Shown: piece by piece, positions 38,232 to 47,789 of the stretch | How the letters are laid out: each line of letters starts with the position of its first letter | Position numbering within the stretch: position 1 is the first letter of the stretch | NCBI RefSeq assembly: GCF_014652615.1 | Contig: NZ_BMZD01000004.1 | Coordinates: forward strand, 1-64,000 | DNA length: 64,000 nt | Reading direction: 5' to 3' | Origin: Novosphingobium arvoryzae | Lineage (GTDB): Bacteria > Pseudomonadota > Alphaproteobacteria > Sphingomonadales > Sphingomonadaceae | The notes under the pieces: generated by a model | Told to the model about the DNA's origin: nothing | What the model saw: only the letters and a program-made list of their open reading frames with translations | Database searches by the model: none | Position numbers and translations under genes: made by a program

Positions 38232-38876
38232 TTACTTCCCGCTCTGGCTGGACTGGGCCTTCAGGCCGCCTTCACCGGTCGGCGTGGCCCCGCGATAGGT
38301 TTCGATGGCCTTGGTGGAGCTCATGATCGTGGTCTGGCCCTTGGCCGTCGCGCCCTTGATCAGGTGTTCCGGATCCGCGACCATGCCGGCCAGGTTGCTG
38401 TTCACGGCGCAACCGTAGTTCGGATTGGTCGCGTTCAGCGGGTTGGCGTCGGAATTGGCGGACCAGTCCGGGCAGTTCGGCACGCTGGCGGTGGAGCGGG
38501 TCAGAACCACGCGCACCGACCCGGCGTTGACGTATCCGGCGGTAACCGGCGCTTCGTCGCCCAGCAGCATGCCATAGCGCCCGGCCACGGCTTCGATCGC
38601 GGCGCGGGTGGCTGCGTTCTTCAGCGGATCGTCGATCGCGATCCGATCACCATAGCGCAGGTCCATCGCCTCGAACCAGCCGGCCAGACGGCGCTGTTCG
38701 GGCAGCGACAGCCCGCCGGGGCCGGCGGTGATGTCCAGCGTGTAATTGGTGCGCTGGACCACCGGCTGGCGGTTGCTTTCCAGGCCACGGTTGGTGGGAA
38801 TGCCGCCACAGGCGGACAGGCCCAGCGAGAGGGTGATCGCGGCGGCAAGGGCCGTGCGGGTCGAGTGAATGCGCAT
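38232..38876 (-). CDS. cpaD: Tad pilus lipoprotein CpaD
   Basis: A 214-aa lipoprotein. I choose ATG 38876, eight bases after AGAGAGG; a GTG at 38885 would overlap the ribosome site. The lipobox is LGLSACGG. The mature sequence shows the CpaD features: NYTLDITAGPGGLSLPEQRRLAGWFEAM, then VRVVLTRSTASVPNCPDW with Cys, and NLAGMVADPEHLIKG. It supports the secretin in the outer membrane. Confidence 0.85.
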   Translation of the reverse strand: MRIHSTRTALAAAITLSLGLSACGGIPTNRGLESNRQPVVQRTNYTLDITAGPGGLSLPEQRRLAGWFEAMDLRYGDRIAIDDPLKNAATRAAIEAVAGRYGMLLGDEAPVTAGYVNAGSVRVVLTRSTASVPNCPDWSANSDANPLNATNPNYGCAVNSNLAGMVADPEHLIKGATAKGQTTIMSSTKAIETYRGATPTGEGGLKAQSSQSGK

Positions 38877-38890
38877 GATGGTCACCTCTC

Positions 38891-40570
38891 TCAGTTCAGG
38901 CCAAAGCCGGGGGCGGCAGCGGCGGCATCCGCGCTGGCGGTGCGGGTCTTGCTGCGCTTGGGCTTCTTGCCGGTCGGCACGGCGGCCGGGGCGGCGGGTT
39001 CGATCAGGTCGCCGACCTTGGGCGACTGGACGGCGTCCGGGGCGGCGGTGGGCACGGGGCGCTTGCCGCCCATCTTCCCGTCGCTGCCCATGTTGCCCAG
39101 CACGCGCTGGATGTCGTCCGGGCTCTGATAGCCGTCGGTCGGCAGCTTGATGTCGTTCGCGTCGACCGGGTTGACCAGGTACGGCGTGACGATGATCACC
39201 AGCTCGGTTTCGCCCCGCCGGAAGTTGGTGGAGCGGAACAGCGATCCCAGGATCGGCAGGTCGCCTGCGCCCGGCAGCTTTTCAACCGTGTTCTGCGCGC
39301 TGTTGCTCATCAGCCCGGCGATCATGAAGCTCTGGCCAGAGCCGAGTTCGATGGTCGTCTCGGCGCGGCGCACGGTCAGTGCGGGCACCTGGAAGCCGTT
39401 GATGGTGATTGCGCCCTGGCTCGAAAGTTCGGACACTTCCGGGCGGACCCGCAGCGAGATCCGGCCATTGGCCAGCACGAACGGGGTATAGGCCAGGCTG
39501 ACGCCGTATTTCTTGTATTCGACCGAAGTCGTACCCAGGCCCTGGCTGATCGGGATCGGGTATTCCCCGCCCGCCAGGAATTCGGCCGTCTCGCCCGACA
39601 GCGCGGTCAGGTTCGGATTGGACAGCGTGGTGACCAGGCCGACCTTTTCGCCCATGTCGAGCCCGGCCAGGATGTCCATGCCGAACAGCTTGCCCGCCAG
39701 CCCCAGCGCCGTCTGGGACGCCTGGTTGCCGGCAAAGGTGTAGGACGTTCCGCCGACGATGAACTGACCGGTCTGCGGGTTGTAGGGCAGGGCAATCGAC
39801 CCGGCCGGCAGACCCAGCGCGGTCGACGCGTCAAGCCGCGGGAACATCGTGGTGTCGATCATGTTGCCGATCACGCCCGGGGTGCGGCCGCGCGACATCC
39901 CGAAGGTGAAGCCCCCGGTAAGGTCGCGCGTCGCCAGGTTGCTGCTGAATTCCTTCACCAGCGACCGGCTGACTTCCGCGAACCGGACCTGCAGGTTGAC
40001 CTGCAGCGGGGTCGACATCTTCAGGCGCGAAATGACGTTCGCGTCCTTGCCGACATAGGCCTGGACCAGGCGCTCGGCCTCGGCGGCGTCTTCCGGCGCG
40101 CCGACCGTGCCGGTCAGCAGGAACGTGTTGGTGCCCATCGTCGAAACGGCGACCTTGGCGTCCGGCATGGCCAGGCGCAGCATCTGGTCGACGCTCTCGA
40201 TGTTGGAGCCGACGCGGACGTTGGCCGACCAGATGATGTCGCCCGCCGCGTTGCTGGCATAGACGGTGGTTTCACCGCCGGCCTTGCCGAACACATAGAG
40301 CTGGCGCTGCGATTTCACCTGCACGTCGGCGATCTGGTCGTTGGCGACGAACACGTCGGCCATCGCCCCGCCAACGGTGATCAGCTGGCCGCGCCCGATG
40401 GACAGGACGACATCGCTGGCCGGGCGGCTGACCGACTGGGCCTGGGCCGCCACGGGCAGCATGGCCAGCGGCGCGGCCAGGCAGGCGGCTGCGGCGAGGT
40501 TGGAGGCAAGGCGCTTCATCGGGGTGCCTTTCTGGGCGCCGGTAACGGCGGGGATGGAATTGCGCTTCAT
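38891..40570 (-). CDS. cpaC: Tad pilus secretin CpaC/RcpA
   Basis: A 559-aa outer-membrane secretin. The start at ATG 40570 uses AGGTGGG inside the end of cpaB; the alternative ATG 40519 (MKRLASNLAAAACLAAPLAM) also has AAAGG seven bases upstream and gives a tidier signal peptide. Next come the N0-like domain (VVLSIGRGQLITVGG), a BON-type domain (VGAPEDAAEAERLVQAYVG) and the secretin barrel (LGTTSVEYKKYGVSLAYTPF, LGSGQSFMIAGLM, LPILGSLFRSTNFRRGETELVIIVTPYLV). It forms the gated pore through which the pilus leaves the cell. Confidence 0.9.
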   Translation of the reverse strand: MKRNSIPAVTGAQKGTPMKRLASNLAAAACLAAPLAMLPVAAQAQSVSRPASDVVLSIGRGQLITVGGAMADVFVANDQIADVQVKSQRQLYVFGKAGGETTVYASNAAGDIIWSANVRVGSNIESVDQMLRLAMPDAKVAVSTMGTNTFLLTGTVGAPEDAAEAERLVQAYVGKDANVISRLKMSTPLQVNLQVRFAEVSRSLVKEFSSNLATRDLTGGFTFGMSRGRTPGVIGNMIDTTMFPRLDASTALGLPAGSIALPYNPQTGQFIVGGTSYTFAGNQASQTALGLAGKLFGMDILAGLDMGEKVGLVTTLSNPNLTALSGETAEFLAGGEYPIPISQGLGTTSVEYKKYGVSLAYTPFVLANGRISLRVRPEVSELSSQGAITINGFQVPALTVRRAETTIELGSGQSFMIAGLMSNSAQNTVEKLPGAGDLPILGSLFRSTNFRRGETELVIIVTPYLVNPVDANDIKLPTDGYQSPDDIQRVLGNMGSDGKMGGKRPVPTAAPDAVQSPKVGDLIEPAAPAAVPTGKKPKRSKTRTASADAAAAAPGFGLN

Positions 40571-40571
40571 G

Positions 40572-41615
40572 TTAACGGCCCACCTGTTCTTCGACGGTGT
40601 TCTTGCCGCGCGTCACGCGGACCACGGGTCCGGCCGGAGCGGCGGGCTTGGCGGCTGCGGCGGGCGGCATGCCCGCGCGGTCGGCATAGGCGTTAACGGC
40701 AGCCTCGGCGACCTGCTTGGCCGCTTCCAGCCGGGTCGGCGGAACGGTGCGGCGCTGGAAGCGCGACACGTCGCCGCCGGTCACGAAGGTGGTGCCGCCA
40801 TCATTGGGACGGCCCAGCGCGGTCTTGAGCAGGGCTTCTTCCTGCTCCTTGGTCGCGCCAGCCGGCACCTTGACGCTGCCGTTGGCAATCGCGCGATCCA
40901 GTTCGGCCTGGTTGTCCGCGATGGAGCGCAGGGCGAGGCTGATCGTGCCGAGCGTCTGGGCGACGGTGATCTTTTCCGCGATCTTGGGCGTCACTTCCAG
41001 CGTGACAGTACGGAACGCGCGGACCACGGTCTTGCCGTTGTCCTTGGTTTCGCTTTGGGTCGACTGGTCGGTGGCCAGCACGCGGACGTTGCGCAGGATC
41101 GTCTCGGCGGTCTTCAGCGATTCCCCGCCGTCGGTAGCCTTGACGGTCTGGGTCAGCATCAGGTCGACATGGTCGCCCGGAAAGACGAACCCGGCCACGC
41201 CGGTCTTCTGCGAAACGGGAATGGTGATGGCCCGCATGCCCGGCCCGAGGGCGGCGGCCAGGAAGCCGCGGTCACCCGGCGCGACGAGCGCGCCCTGGGT
41301 CAGCGGCTGGCCGGCGGTGATCGGATAGCGCACGACCGTGCCGAGCAGCTTGTTGATGTCCGCTTCGCCATCCAGGAAGTAGGCGTCCTGCACCATTTCC
41401 TTCGGCCACTGCTGGAAGGAAACGGAATCCGCCGTCAGGATGGTGCCGATCGGCAGTCCGCGCTGGGCGACCAGCACTTTGGGGCCCTTGGGCACTTGCT
41501 GGGCCGCTTCCGCATCGGGGGTGGAGCCACCCGTCAGCAGGTTCCGCGCAGCCGTGGCCGTACCGATCGCAATGACCAGTGCGCCAAGCAGCAGCATCAG
41601 CTTCTTCTTATCCAT
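40572..41615 (-). CDS. cpaB: Tad pilus assembly protein CpaB/RcpC
   Basis: A 347-aa protein with an N-terminal membrane anchor (LMLLLGALVIAIGTATAARNL) followed by the SAF domain (PKVLVAQRGLPIGTILTADSV and RYPITAGQPLTQGALV) and RcpC-type features (VFPGDHVDLMLTQTV). It acts in the periplasm with the secretin. The stop codon overlaps the region of the cpaC start. A terminator-like hairpin separates it from the prepilin peptidase gene upstream. Confidence 0.88.
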   Translation of the reverse strand: MDKKKLMLLLGALVIAIGTATAARNLLTGGSTPDAEAAQQVPKGPKVLVAQRGLPIGTILTADSVSFQQWPKEMVQDAYFLDGEADINKLLGTVVRYPITAGQPLTQGALVAPGDRGFLAAALGPGMRAITIPVSQKTGVAGFVFPGDHVDLMLTQTVKATDGGESLKTAETILRNVRVLATDQSTQSETKDNGKTVVRAFRTVTLEVTPKIAEKITVAQTLGTISLALRSIADNQAELDRAIANGSVKVPAGATKEQEEALLKTALGRPNDGGTTFVTGGDVSRFQRRTVPPTRLEAAKQVAEAAVNAYADRAGMPPAAAAKPAAPAGPVVRVTRGKNTVEEQVGR

Positions 41616-41641
41616 GGCTGTGCAAGCCCCCTAGAAAAAAT

Positions 41642-41667
41642 CCCGACATTCAGACGTCTCAATCGGG
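41642..41667 (-). terminator. Possible terminator between the prepilin peptidase gene and cpaB
   Basis: On the minus strand CCCGA and TCGGG form a short stem around a 16-base loop containing AGACGTCT, followed by six T residues. It would end the prepilin peptidase transcript, leaving the cpaB operon with its own promoter. Confidence 0.45.
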
Positions 41668-41687
41668 CAAACTGGTTAAAATCCGGT

Positions 41688-42188
41688 TCACCCGAACCCG
41701 GCCGCATTGACCGGTAGGTGAAACAGTGCGCGATGCTGGGCAAACAGGGCCCACAATCCCGCACTGGCGATGGCTACTCCGTAGGGAATGGCGAGGCGGC
41801 CGGTCCGCTTTGTGGCGCGGTGGTGGATCCACATCGCCAGCGTCAGCAGCCCGCCGATGATCGACATGACGATCACCAGCCGCATGAACCACAAGGGCGC
41901 GATCCACAGCGCCACGGCGGTCAGCAATTTCACGTCGCCGCCGCCCATCACGCCCAGCGCGAACATGGCGAACAGAACGGCAAAGGTCAGCGCGGCCAGC
42001 CCCAGCTGCCAGGCGATGCCGGGCATGAAGCTCATGCCGCTGGCCCACCAGTACAGCGGTGCGCCGGCGGCGATGGTCAGCGTCAGCCAGTTGTCGATCT
42101 GGCGGCGGCGAATATCGGTAATCGCCGCGATCAGCAGCGCGATTGCCAAGCCCCCCAGCAATAGGTAACGAAATTCGAAGTCCGGCAT
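41688..42188 (-). CDS. cpaA: Prepilin peptidase CpaA/TadV (A24 family)
   Basis: A 166-aa membrane protease with about six hydrophobic segments. ATG 42188, four bases after GGGGGG, begins MPDFEFRYLLLGGLAIALL; an ATG at 42206 lacks a ribosome site. The two catalytic aspartates are in ITDIRRRQIDNW and GVMGGGDVKLL (GxGD). It cuts the leader of Flp-type pilins. No pilin gene was found next to it. Confidence 0.88.
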   Translation of the reverse strand: MPDFEFRYLLLGGLAIALLIAAITDIRRRQIDNWLTLTIAAGAPLYWWASGMSFMPGIAWQLGLAALTFAVLFAMFALGVMGGGDVKLLTAVALWIAPLWFMRLVIVMSIIGGLLTLAMWIHHRATKRTGRLAIPYGVAIASAGLWALFAQHRALFHLPVNAAGFG

Positions 42189-42270
42189 TGCGCCCCCCAA
42201 GGTCATCAGGGGGTGTACAGGGCAGGGCTTACCAAAAAGTAACCACCCCCAAGAGGCTGGAATTAGCCAC

Positions 42271-43227
42271 GTGACAGACCCGTTCGACCGGCGCTCCATC
42301 CCGATTTCCGCGCGCGAAAGCCGCTGGTCCGCACCCGATGGCCATGTCATCCGCCGGATTGACTGGCCGACCGCCCCAGAAGCCGCCAGGGGTTCGATCC
42401 TGTTCCTGCCGGGGCGGGGGGACTTCTACGAGAAGTATCTGGAAACGCTGGATCACTGGCATGGCCTGGGCTGGCACGTCACGGCGGCGGATTGGCGCGG
42501 TCAGGCCGGGTCAGGGAGGCTCGGCAACGATGCCGTCACCGGCCACATCGATGACTTTGCCACCTGGGTAAACGATCTGGCCGCGCTCTGGGCCGATTGG
42601 CGGGCGGCCACGCCGGGGCCGCATGTACTGGCCGGCCACTCGATGGGCGGGCACCTGGCACTGCGCGCGGTGGCCGAAGGGCGCCTCGATCCCGCCGGAT
42701 TGCTGCTGTCCGCGCCGATGCTTGGCTTTACTGCCAGTGTCCTGCCCGATCCGGTGATGCACACTGCCGCGCGGCTGATGAAGGCACTGGGCGATCCGCG
42801 CCGTCCGGCCTGGAAGTGGAGCGAGAAGCCCGGCGAACCGCTGGAGGCGCGCGCCCACCTGCTGACCCACGATGCGGATCGCTACGCCGATGAACTGTGG
42901 TGGCGCGAGGCGCGGCCCGAACTGGTGATGGGGCCGGGCAGCTGGGGCTGGGTGGAACGGGCCTATGCCTCGATGCGCGGGCTGTTTGCGGGGCGGTCGC
43001 TGGAAGGCGTGCGCCAGCCGGTGCTGATCCTGGCGACCGACAACGACAAGCTGGTCGGCTATGGGGCCATCGCCCGCGCGGCGGCGCGGCTGCCGAACGC
43101 GCAGCTGGTCAACTATGGCACGGCTTCGCACCACGAGGTGCTGCGTGAGGCGGATGCGGTGCGGGTGCCAGCACTGGCCGCTGCCGATGCCTTTCTGGAC
43201 CGGATTGCCGGGGGCGGGGAGCAGTAA
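42271..43227 (+). CDS. Alpha/beta hydrolase, lysophospholipase-like
   Basis: A 318-aa serine hydrolase without a signal peptide. ILFLPGRGDFYEKYLETLDHW, the nucleophile elbow AGHSMGGHLAL (Ser near residue 125), an Asp in VLILATDNDKLV and the His in GTASHHEVLRE complete the triad. It resembles PldB-type lysophospholipases and monoglyceride lipases. GTG 42271 is the start. It precedes the FAD oxidoreductase by five bases. Confidence 0.85.
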   Translation: MTDPFDRRSIPISARESRWSAPDGHVIRRIDWPTAPEAARGSILFLPGRGDFYEKYLETLDHWHGLGWHVTAADWRGQAGSGRLGNDAVTGHIDDFATWVNDLAALWADWRAATPGPHVLAGHSMGGHLALRAVAEGRLDPAGLLLSAPMLGFTASVLPDPVMHTAARLMKALGDPRRPAWKWSEKPGEPLEARAHLLTHDADRYADELWWREARPELVMGPGSWGWVERAYASMRGLFAGRSLEGVRQPVLILATDNDKLVGYGAIARAAARLPNAQLVNYGTASHHEVLREADAVRVPALAAADAFLDRIAGGGEQ

Positions 43228-43232
43228 CCACG

Positions 43233-44318
43233 ATGGCCGAGCAGTTTGATTTCGCGGTCATAGGGGCCGGGATCGCAGGCGCGTCGCTTGCCGCCGGACT
43301 GGTGGCGCATGGGCGCGTCGCGCTGGTGGAGGCAGAGGCGCAGCCGGGCTATCATTCCACCGGGCGGTCTGCGGCGTTCTGGACCGAAAGCTATGGCGGG
43401 CCGGGGGTGCAGCCGCTGACCACCGCGTCGGGACCGTTCCTGCACAAGCACGGATTCCTGACGGAACGCGGCGCGCTGACTCTGGCGCGCACCAGCGAAC
43501 TGGCCGAGCTGGACAATTTCATCGCCACCTACCGCGCGCTGGGCGTGCGGGTGGAACGGCTGGAACGCGGAGCGCTGGAACTGCGGCTGCCGGGGCTGCA
43601 TGGCGAATGGGCAGCCGGCGCGCTGGAGCCGGACTGCTGCGACATCGACGTGGCGGGGCTGCACCAGCACTGGCTGGGCGAAGCGCGGCGCGGCGGGGCC
43701 GAGCTGCTGTGCCATGCGCGGCTGACCGGTGCGGTGCGGGACGGCGATCACTGGCGGATCACGCTGGCGGACGGGCGCGAGCTTTGCGCCGCGGTGCTGG
43801 TCAACGCTGCCGGAGCCTGGGCGGACGAAGTGGCAGAACGGGCCGGGGTGCCGCGCATCGGCATCCAGCCCTATCGCCGCACGGTGGCGCAGTTGCGGCT
43901 GGAACCGCCCCCGCCGGCCGATCTGCCGCTGGTGCTGGGCATCGACGAGCTGTTCTATTTCAAGCCCGAAGCGGGCAAGCTGTGGCTCAGCCCGCATGAC
44001 GAAACCCCCAGCCCGCCCTGTGATGCCGCGCCGGAGGAACTGGACGTGGCACTGGCGATCGACCGGTTCGAGCATGTCGTCGATTGGCGGATCCAGCGGA
44101 TCGAGCACAAGTGGGCCGGTCTGCGCAGCTTCGCGCCCGACCGGTTACCCGTCTATGGCTTCGATCCGGCGGTGGATGGGTTCTTCTGGTTTGCGGGGCA
44201 GGGCGGGTTCGGCATTCAGACCGCTCCGGCAGCTGCCGAGGTGGCGCTGCGCCAGTTGCTGGGGCAGGCCGCCGGAACGGTTGATCCCGCGCCATACACG
44301 CCTGCGCGCTTTCGCTAG
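43233..44318 (+). CDS. FAD-dependent oxidoreductase, D-amino-acid-oxidase fold
   Basis: A 361-aa flavoprotein with the Rossmann FAD motif FAVIGAGIAGASLAAGL at the N-terminus and YHSTGRSAAFWTESYGGP after it. VNAAGAWADEVAERAG is the family block near residue 190, and the FAD-binding end reads WFAGQGGFGIQTAPAAAEVA. Substrate type cannot be told; DadA, sarcosine/glycine oxidase and 2-hydroxyglutarate oxidase relatives are all possible. Confidence 0.85.
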   Translation: MAEQFDFAVIGAGIAGASLAAGLVAHGRVALVEAEAQPGYHSTGRSAAFWTESYGGPGVQPLTTASGPFLHKHGFLTERGALTLARTSELAELDNFIATYRALGVRVERLERGALELRLPGLHGEWAAGALEPDCCDIDVAGLHQHWLGEARRGGAELLCHARLTGAVRDGDHWRITLADGRELCAAVLVNAAGAWADEVAERAGVPRIGIQPYRRTVAQLRLEPPPPADLPLVLGIDELFYFKPEAGKLWLSPHDETPSPPCDAAPEELDVALAIDRFEHVVDWRIQRIEHKWAGLRSFAPDRLPVYGFDPAVDGFFWFAGQGGFGIQTAPAAAEVALRQLLGQAAGTVDPAPYTPARFR

Positions 44319-44370
44319 CGAATCCGGATATTTACGGTAAGCTGTGCCATCACCCGCGAAGGAGGATGGC

Positions 44371-44553
44371 ATGGCCCACCGTTTTGAAATCCGCAAGAAC
44401 AAGGCTGGCGAGTTCGTGGCCTATTTCTGCTACAATTCGGAAACGATTTTCTGGACCGAAGGCTACAGCAGCAAGGCCAGCGCGAAGAACGCGATCGAAT
44501 CGATCAAGAAGAACGGACCTGAAGCCGAAGTGGTTGACACGACGGTTGAATAA
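44371..44553 (+). CDS. DUF1508 (YegP-type) small protein
   Basis: A 60-aa single-repeat DUF1508 protein. ATG 44371 follows GGAGG; a start 27 bases earlier would add nine residues without a ribosome site. FEIRKNKAGEFVAYFCYNSETIFWTEGY followed by KASAKNAIESIKKN is the family pattern. Homologues are small cytosolic proteins of unknown function, some linked to DNA or envelope stress. Confidence 0.85.
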   Translation: MAHRFEIRKNKAGEFVAYFCYNSETIFWTEGYSSKASAKNAIESIKKNGPEAEVVDTTVE

Positions 44554-44602
44554 ATGACTTGGCCGCCCGTCCTGCCAAGGCCGGGCGGTTGACCGCCGCG
44601 CC

Positions 44603-45058
44603 TTACCGCCGCAAACTCTCTGCCGCGTCACTGGCCAGCTTGTCGGCGCGCTCGTTCTCGGGATGGCCCGCGTGGCCCTTTACCCAGATCCACTTGATCT
44701 TGTGCGGGCGGGTGGCGGCCAGCAGGACTTGCCACAAGTCGGCGTTCAGCACCGGCTTCTTTGCGGCGGTTTTCCAGCCGTTCTTCTGCCAGCCGAAAAT
44801 CCAGCTGGTGATGCCATCGATCACATAGCGGCTGTCGGTGTGCAGGTGCACCTCGCAGGGCTGCTTGAGCGCGCCCAGCGCCTCGATCACCGCGGTCAGT
44901 TCCATGCGGTTGTTGGTGGTGCCGGGTTCACTGCCCGACAGTTCCTTTTCATGCGGGCCCATGCGCAGCACCGCGCCCCAGCCGCCGGGGCCGGGGTTAC
45001 CCTTGCACGCGCCGTCGGTGAACACCTCGACCCGTTTCATGCCGGCGGCGTCGGTCAT
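44603..45058 (-). CDS. rnhA: Ribonuclease HI
   Basis: A 151-aa RNase H, which removes RNA from RNA-DNA hybrids such as primers and R-loops. The active-site acids are in [16 protein letters not shown] (Asp), [12 protein letters not shown] (Glu), [11 protein letters not shown] (Asp) and the late [13 protein letters not shown] (Asp). The start ATG overlaps the stop of thrB by four bases, a common order in this group. Confidence 0.95.
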   Translation of the reverse strand: MTDAAGMKRVEVFTDGACKGNPGPGGWGAVLRMGPHEKELSGSEPGTTNNRMELTAVIEALGALKQPCEVHLHTDSRYVIDGITSWIFGWQKNGWKTAAKKPVLNADLWQVLLAATRPHKIKWIWVKGHAGHPENERADKLASDAAESLRR

Positions 45059-46038
45059 CCTTGCTCAAACACGCCTGCGTTGGCCGGATCGCCATAGAAC
45101 GCCAGCCGCCGGGCATAGGCCAGCGGGTCCTTGCGCATCACCAGCGCATCTGCCGGCGTGTTCATCCAGTCCCACGCCCGCGTCATGGCAAAACGCATGG
45201 CCGCTCCGCGCGCCAGCAGCGGCAGGGCCGCGCGTTCAGCCGGAGTGAGCGGGCGGACGCTTTCATAGCCTGCCAGCAGGGCGCTGGAGATCGCGGGGTC
45301 GAAATCGCGACCCGTGCCATCAAAGCACCACGCGGCGTGGGTCACAGCCACGTCATAGGCCAAGAGGTCGGTGCAGGCGAAATAGAAGTCGATCAGCCCG
45401 CTGACCGTATCGCCCAGCATCAGCACGTTGTCGGGAAACAGGTCCGCATGGATCACGCCGCGCGGCAGGTCGGCGGGCCACTGCGCGACCAGTTGCGGCA
45501 ATTCCTGCGCGACTTGCGCCGCAAACCCGGCATCGATGCTGGCCAGGCCAGCTGCCCCGCAGGCATCGGCCAGCCGCAGCCATTCGGCCGGACCCATGCC
45601 GTTGGCACGGGCCTGCGGAAAGTCAGCGGCGGCGAGGTGCAACTGCGCCAGCGCCTGACCCACCGCGCAGGCCTGTCCCGGGGTGGGTTCGCTCACCGAA
45701 ACGCCGGGCAGGAATTCGATCAGCGCCACCGCCTTGTCGCCCAGCTTGCGATAGAGCTGGCCCGACCGGTCATGGATCGTGCGCGGCACCGGGCAGCCCT
45801 TTGCGGCCAGATGATCCAGCAGCGAGAGGAAGAACGGCAGATCCTCCAGCTCGATGCGGTATTCATACATCGTCAGGATGAAGCGTGCGCCCGCCCCATC
45901 GCGGCCGGTGGTGTCGATCAGCCAGTTGCTGTTGGAAATCCCCTCGGCAATGCCCTTGGCACTGATCAGTTCACCGACGTCGAATTCGGCGATCAGGCTG
46001 GCCAGCGTTTCCGCCCCGAGATGAGTGTAGACGGCCAT
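45055..46038 (-). CDS. thrB: Homoserine kinase (ThrB2 type)
   Basis: A 327-aa kinase phosphorylating homoserine in threonine synthesis. It is the alphaproteobacterial, choline-kinase-like type: [18 protein letters not shown] at the start, [12 protein letters not shown] (ATP loop), [11 protein letters not shown], and the catalytic [11 protein letters not shown] followed by [11 protein letters not shown]. It lies between ispH and rnhA, with an ATGA overlap to rnhA and nine bases after ispH, so all three form one operon. Confidence 0.93.
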   Translation of the reverse strand: MAVYTHLGAETLASLIAEFDVGELISAKGIAEGISNSNWLIDTTGRDGAGARFILTMYEYRIELEDLPFFLSLLDHLAAKGCPVPRTIHDRSGQLYRKLGDKAVALIEFLPGVSVSEPTPGQACAVGQALAQLHLAAADFPQARANGMGPAEWLRLADACGAAGLASIDAGFAAQVAQELPQLVAQWPADLPRGVIHADLFPDNVLMLGDTVSGLIDFYFACTDLLAYDVAVTHAAWCFDGTGRDFDPAISSALLAGYESVRPLTPAERAALPLLARGAAMRFAMTRAWDWMNTPADALVMRKDPLAYARRLAFYGDPANAGVFEQG

Positions 46039-46047
46039 GGTGCGCGC

Positions 46048-47010
46048 TCAGTCCAGCAGCTGACGAGGAAGCTTGAACACCATGTTCTCCTCGGCCGAAA
46101 CGACCTGTTCCACGGTAACATCGCGCAGCTGCGCAATCCGGTCGACCACTTCGTTGACCAGCGTTTCCGGCGCAGACGCCCCGGCGGTCAGGCCCATGGT
46201 TTCCACCCCGTCGAACCACGCCGGGTCGATCTCGGTCGCGCGCTGAACCAGATATGCGCGCGCGCCGCAGCGTTCGGCCACTTCAACCAGCCGCAGCGAA
46301 TTGGAACTGTTGGGCGCGCCGATCACCAGCACCAGCTGGCACTGCGGGGCGATCGCCTTGACCGCCGCCTGCCGGTTGGAGGTGGCATAGCAGATGTCCT
46401 CGGCCTTGGGCGCCACGATCTGGGGAAAGCGCGCCTGCAGCGCCGCGACGATTTCCGCCGTGTCGTCGACCGACAGCGTGGTCTGGGTGAGGAAGGCCAG
46501 CGGCGTGCCGGCGGGAAAGTCCAGCCCGGCCACATCGGCGACCGTTTCAACCAGCGTGATGCTGCCAGCCGGCACCTGTCCCATCGTCCCGATCACTTCG
46601 GGGTGGCCTTCATGGCCGATGAACAGGATGTGCCGCCCCGCCTCGATCTGGCGTTCGGCCTGCCGGTGAACCTTGCTGACCAGCGGGCAGGTGGCATCCA
46701 GCCAGTCCAGCCCGCGCGCGGTGGCGGCGGCAGGGACCGACTTGGGCACGCCGTGGGCGCTGAACACCACTTGCGCGCCATCCGGGACCTGATCCAGTTC
46801 CTCGACGAACACCGCGCCCTTGGCCTTCAGCCCATCGACGACATAGCGGTTGTGAACGATTTCGTGCCGGACATAGACCGGCTTGCCGAACCGTTCGAGC
46901 GCGCGCTCGACAATCTCGATCGCACGGTCGACCCCGGCGCAAAAGCCGCGCGGGGCGGCCAGCAGCAGGCGGAGGGAGGGCTTTTCGGAAGCTGGAAAGG
47001 GCGCGTTCAT
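46048..47010 (-). CDS. ispH: 4-hydroxy-3-methylbut-2-enyl diphosphate reductase
   Basis: A 320-aa 4Fe-4S enzyme, the last step of the MEP isoprenoid route, making IPP and DMAPP. The cluster cysteines are in [26 protein letters not shown] and [26 protein letters not shown] and [15 protein letters not shown] hold the other conserved His and Glu residues. It is the first gene of the ispH-thrB-rnhA operon and diverges from the lipoprotein gene at 47083. Confidence 0.96.
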   Translation of the reverse strand: MNAPFPASEKPSLRLLLAAPRGFCAGVDRAIEIVERALERFGKPVYVRHEIVHNRYVVDGLKAKGAVFVEELDQVPDGAQVVFSAHGVPKSVPAAATARGLDWLDATCPLVSKVHRQAERQIEAGRHILFIGHEGHPEVIGTMGQVPAGSITLVETVADVAGLDFPAGTPLAFLTQTTLSVDDTAEIVAALQARFPQIVAPKAEDICYATSNRQAAVKAIAPQCQLVLVIGAPNSSNSLRLVEVAERCGARAYLVQRATEIDPAWFDGVETMGLTAGASAPETLVNEVVDRIAQLRDVTVEQVVSAEENMVFKLPRQLLD

Positions 47011-47082
47011 GTTCGCCCCACTAGCGCTTTGCCGCGCGCACCGCTAGGGCAGGCGCACGCATCCGCGTGAAGGACCGAATAG

Positions 47083-47733
47083 ATGAAGCTTCGCACCCGC
47101 CTGACTACCGCCACCGTTCTTGCCATTGCCCTGGCCGGATGCCGGGGGACCGGGGACATCGTGGTTGACGAAGGCGTGGGCATCACCGCGGTCCGCACCG
47201 CCTGCCCGGCAGTTGGGGTGCCCGATTACACTGGCGATATCACCCTGTTCCGCACGCCCGGTGTGACCACGGCGGACAATATCGATCTGGTCGCCGCGCT
47301 GACCAACGTGCGCAACACCTGCAACGATTCGGGCGACAAGGTCTACGCGACCGCCACGTTCGACGTGCTGGCCCGCCGCACCGACACGCGCGGCGCGCGC
47401 AGTGTGACCGTGCCCTATTTCGTCACCGTGCTGCGCGGCGGCACCGCCGTGATTTCCAAGCGCGTGGGCGAAGTGACGCTGAACTTTGCCGATGGGCAGG
47501 AACGCGCTTCGGCCAGCGGGGCGGGTTCGGCCTATATCGACAAGGCCGAGGCGACGATTCCGGCCGATATCCGCGAACAGATCACCCGCAAGCGCAAGGC
47601 GGGCGATGCCGATGCGGCGGTCGATCCGCTGTCGCGGCCCGAGGTCAAGGCGGCTGTCACCCGCGCTACCTTCGAAGTGCTGGTGGGCTTCCAGTTGTCG
47701 CAGGATCAGCTGACCTACAACGCCACGCGGTGA
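47083..47733 (+). CDS. Hypothetical lipoprotein
   Basis: A 216-aa exported protein with a lipoprotein signal (MKLRTRLTTATVLAIALAGC, Cys20). The mature part has a second Cys pair region (RTACPAVGVP, NTCNDSGDK) and a beta-rich body (KVYATATFDVLARRTD, VPYFVTVLRGG). I do not recognise a named domain. It lies 72 bp from the divergent ispH gene and 57 bp before argS. Confidence 0.7.
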   Translation: MKLRTRLTTATVLAIALAGCRGTGDIVVDEGVGITAVRTACPAVGVPDYTGDITLFRTPGVTTADNIDLVAALTNVRNTCNDSGDKVYATATFDVLARRTDTRGARSVTVPYFVTVLRGGTAVISKRVGEVTLNFADGQERASASGAGSAYIDKAEATIPADIREQITRKRKAGDADAAVDPLSRPEVKAAVTRATFEVLVGFQLSQDQLTYNATR

Positions 47734-47789
47734 TGGAGCGCTGACGCGGAGGATTTGCAAGCGGGCCGAAACCCGCTAACCGCCGCGCC

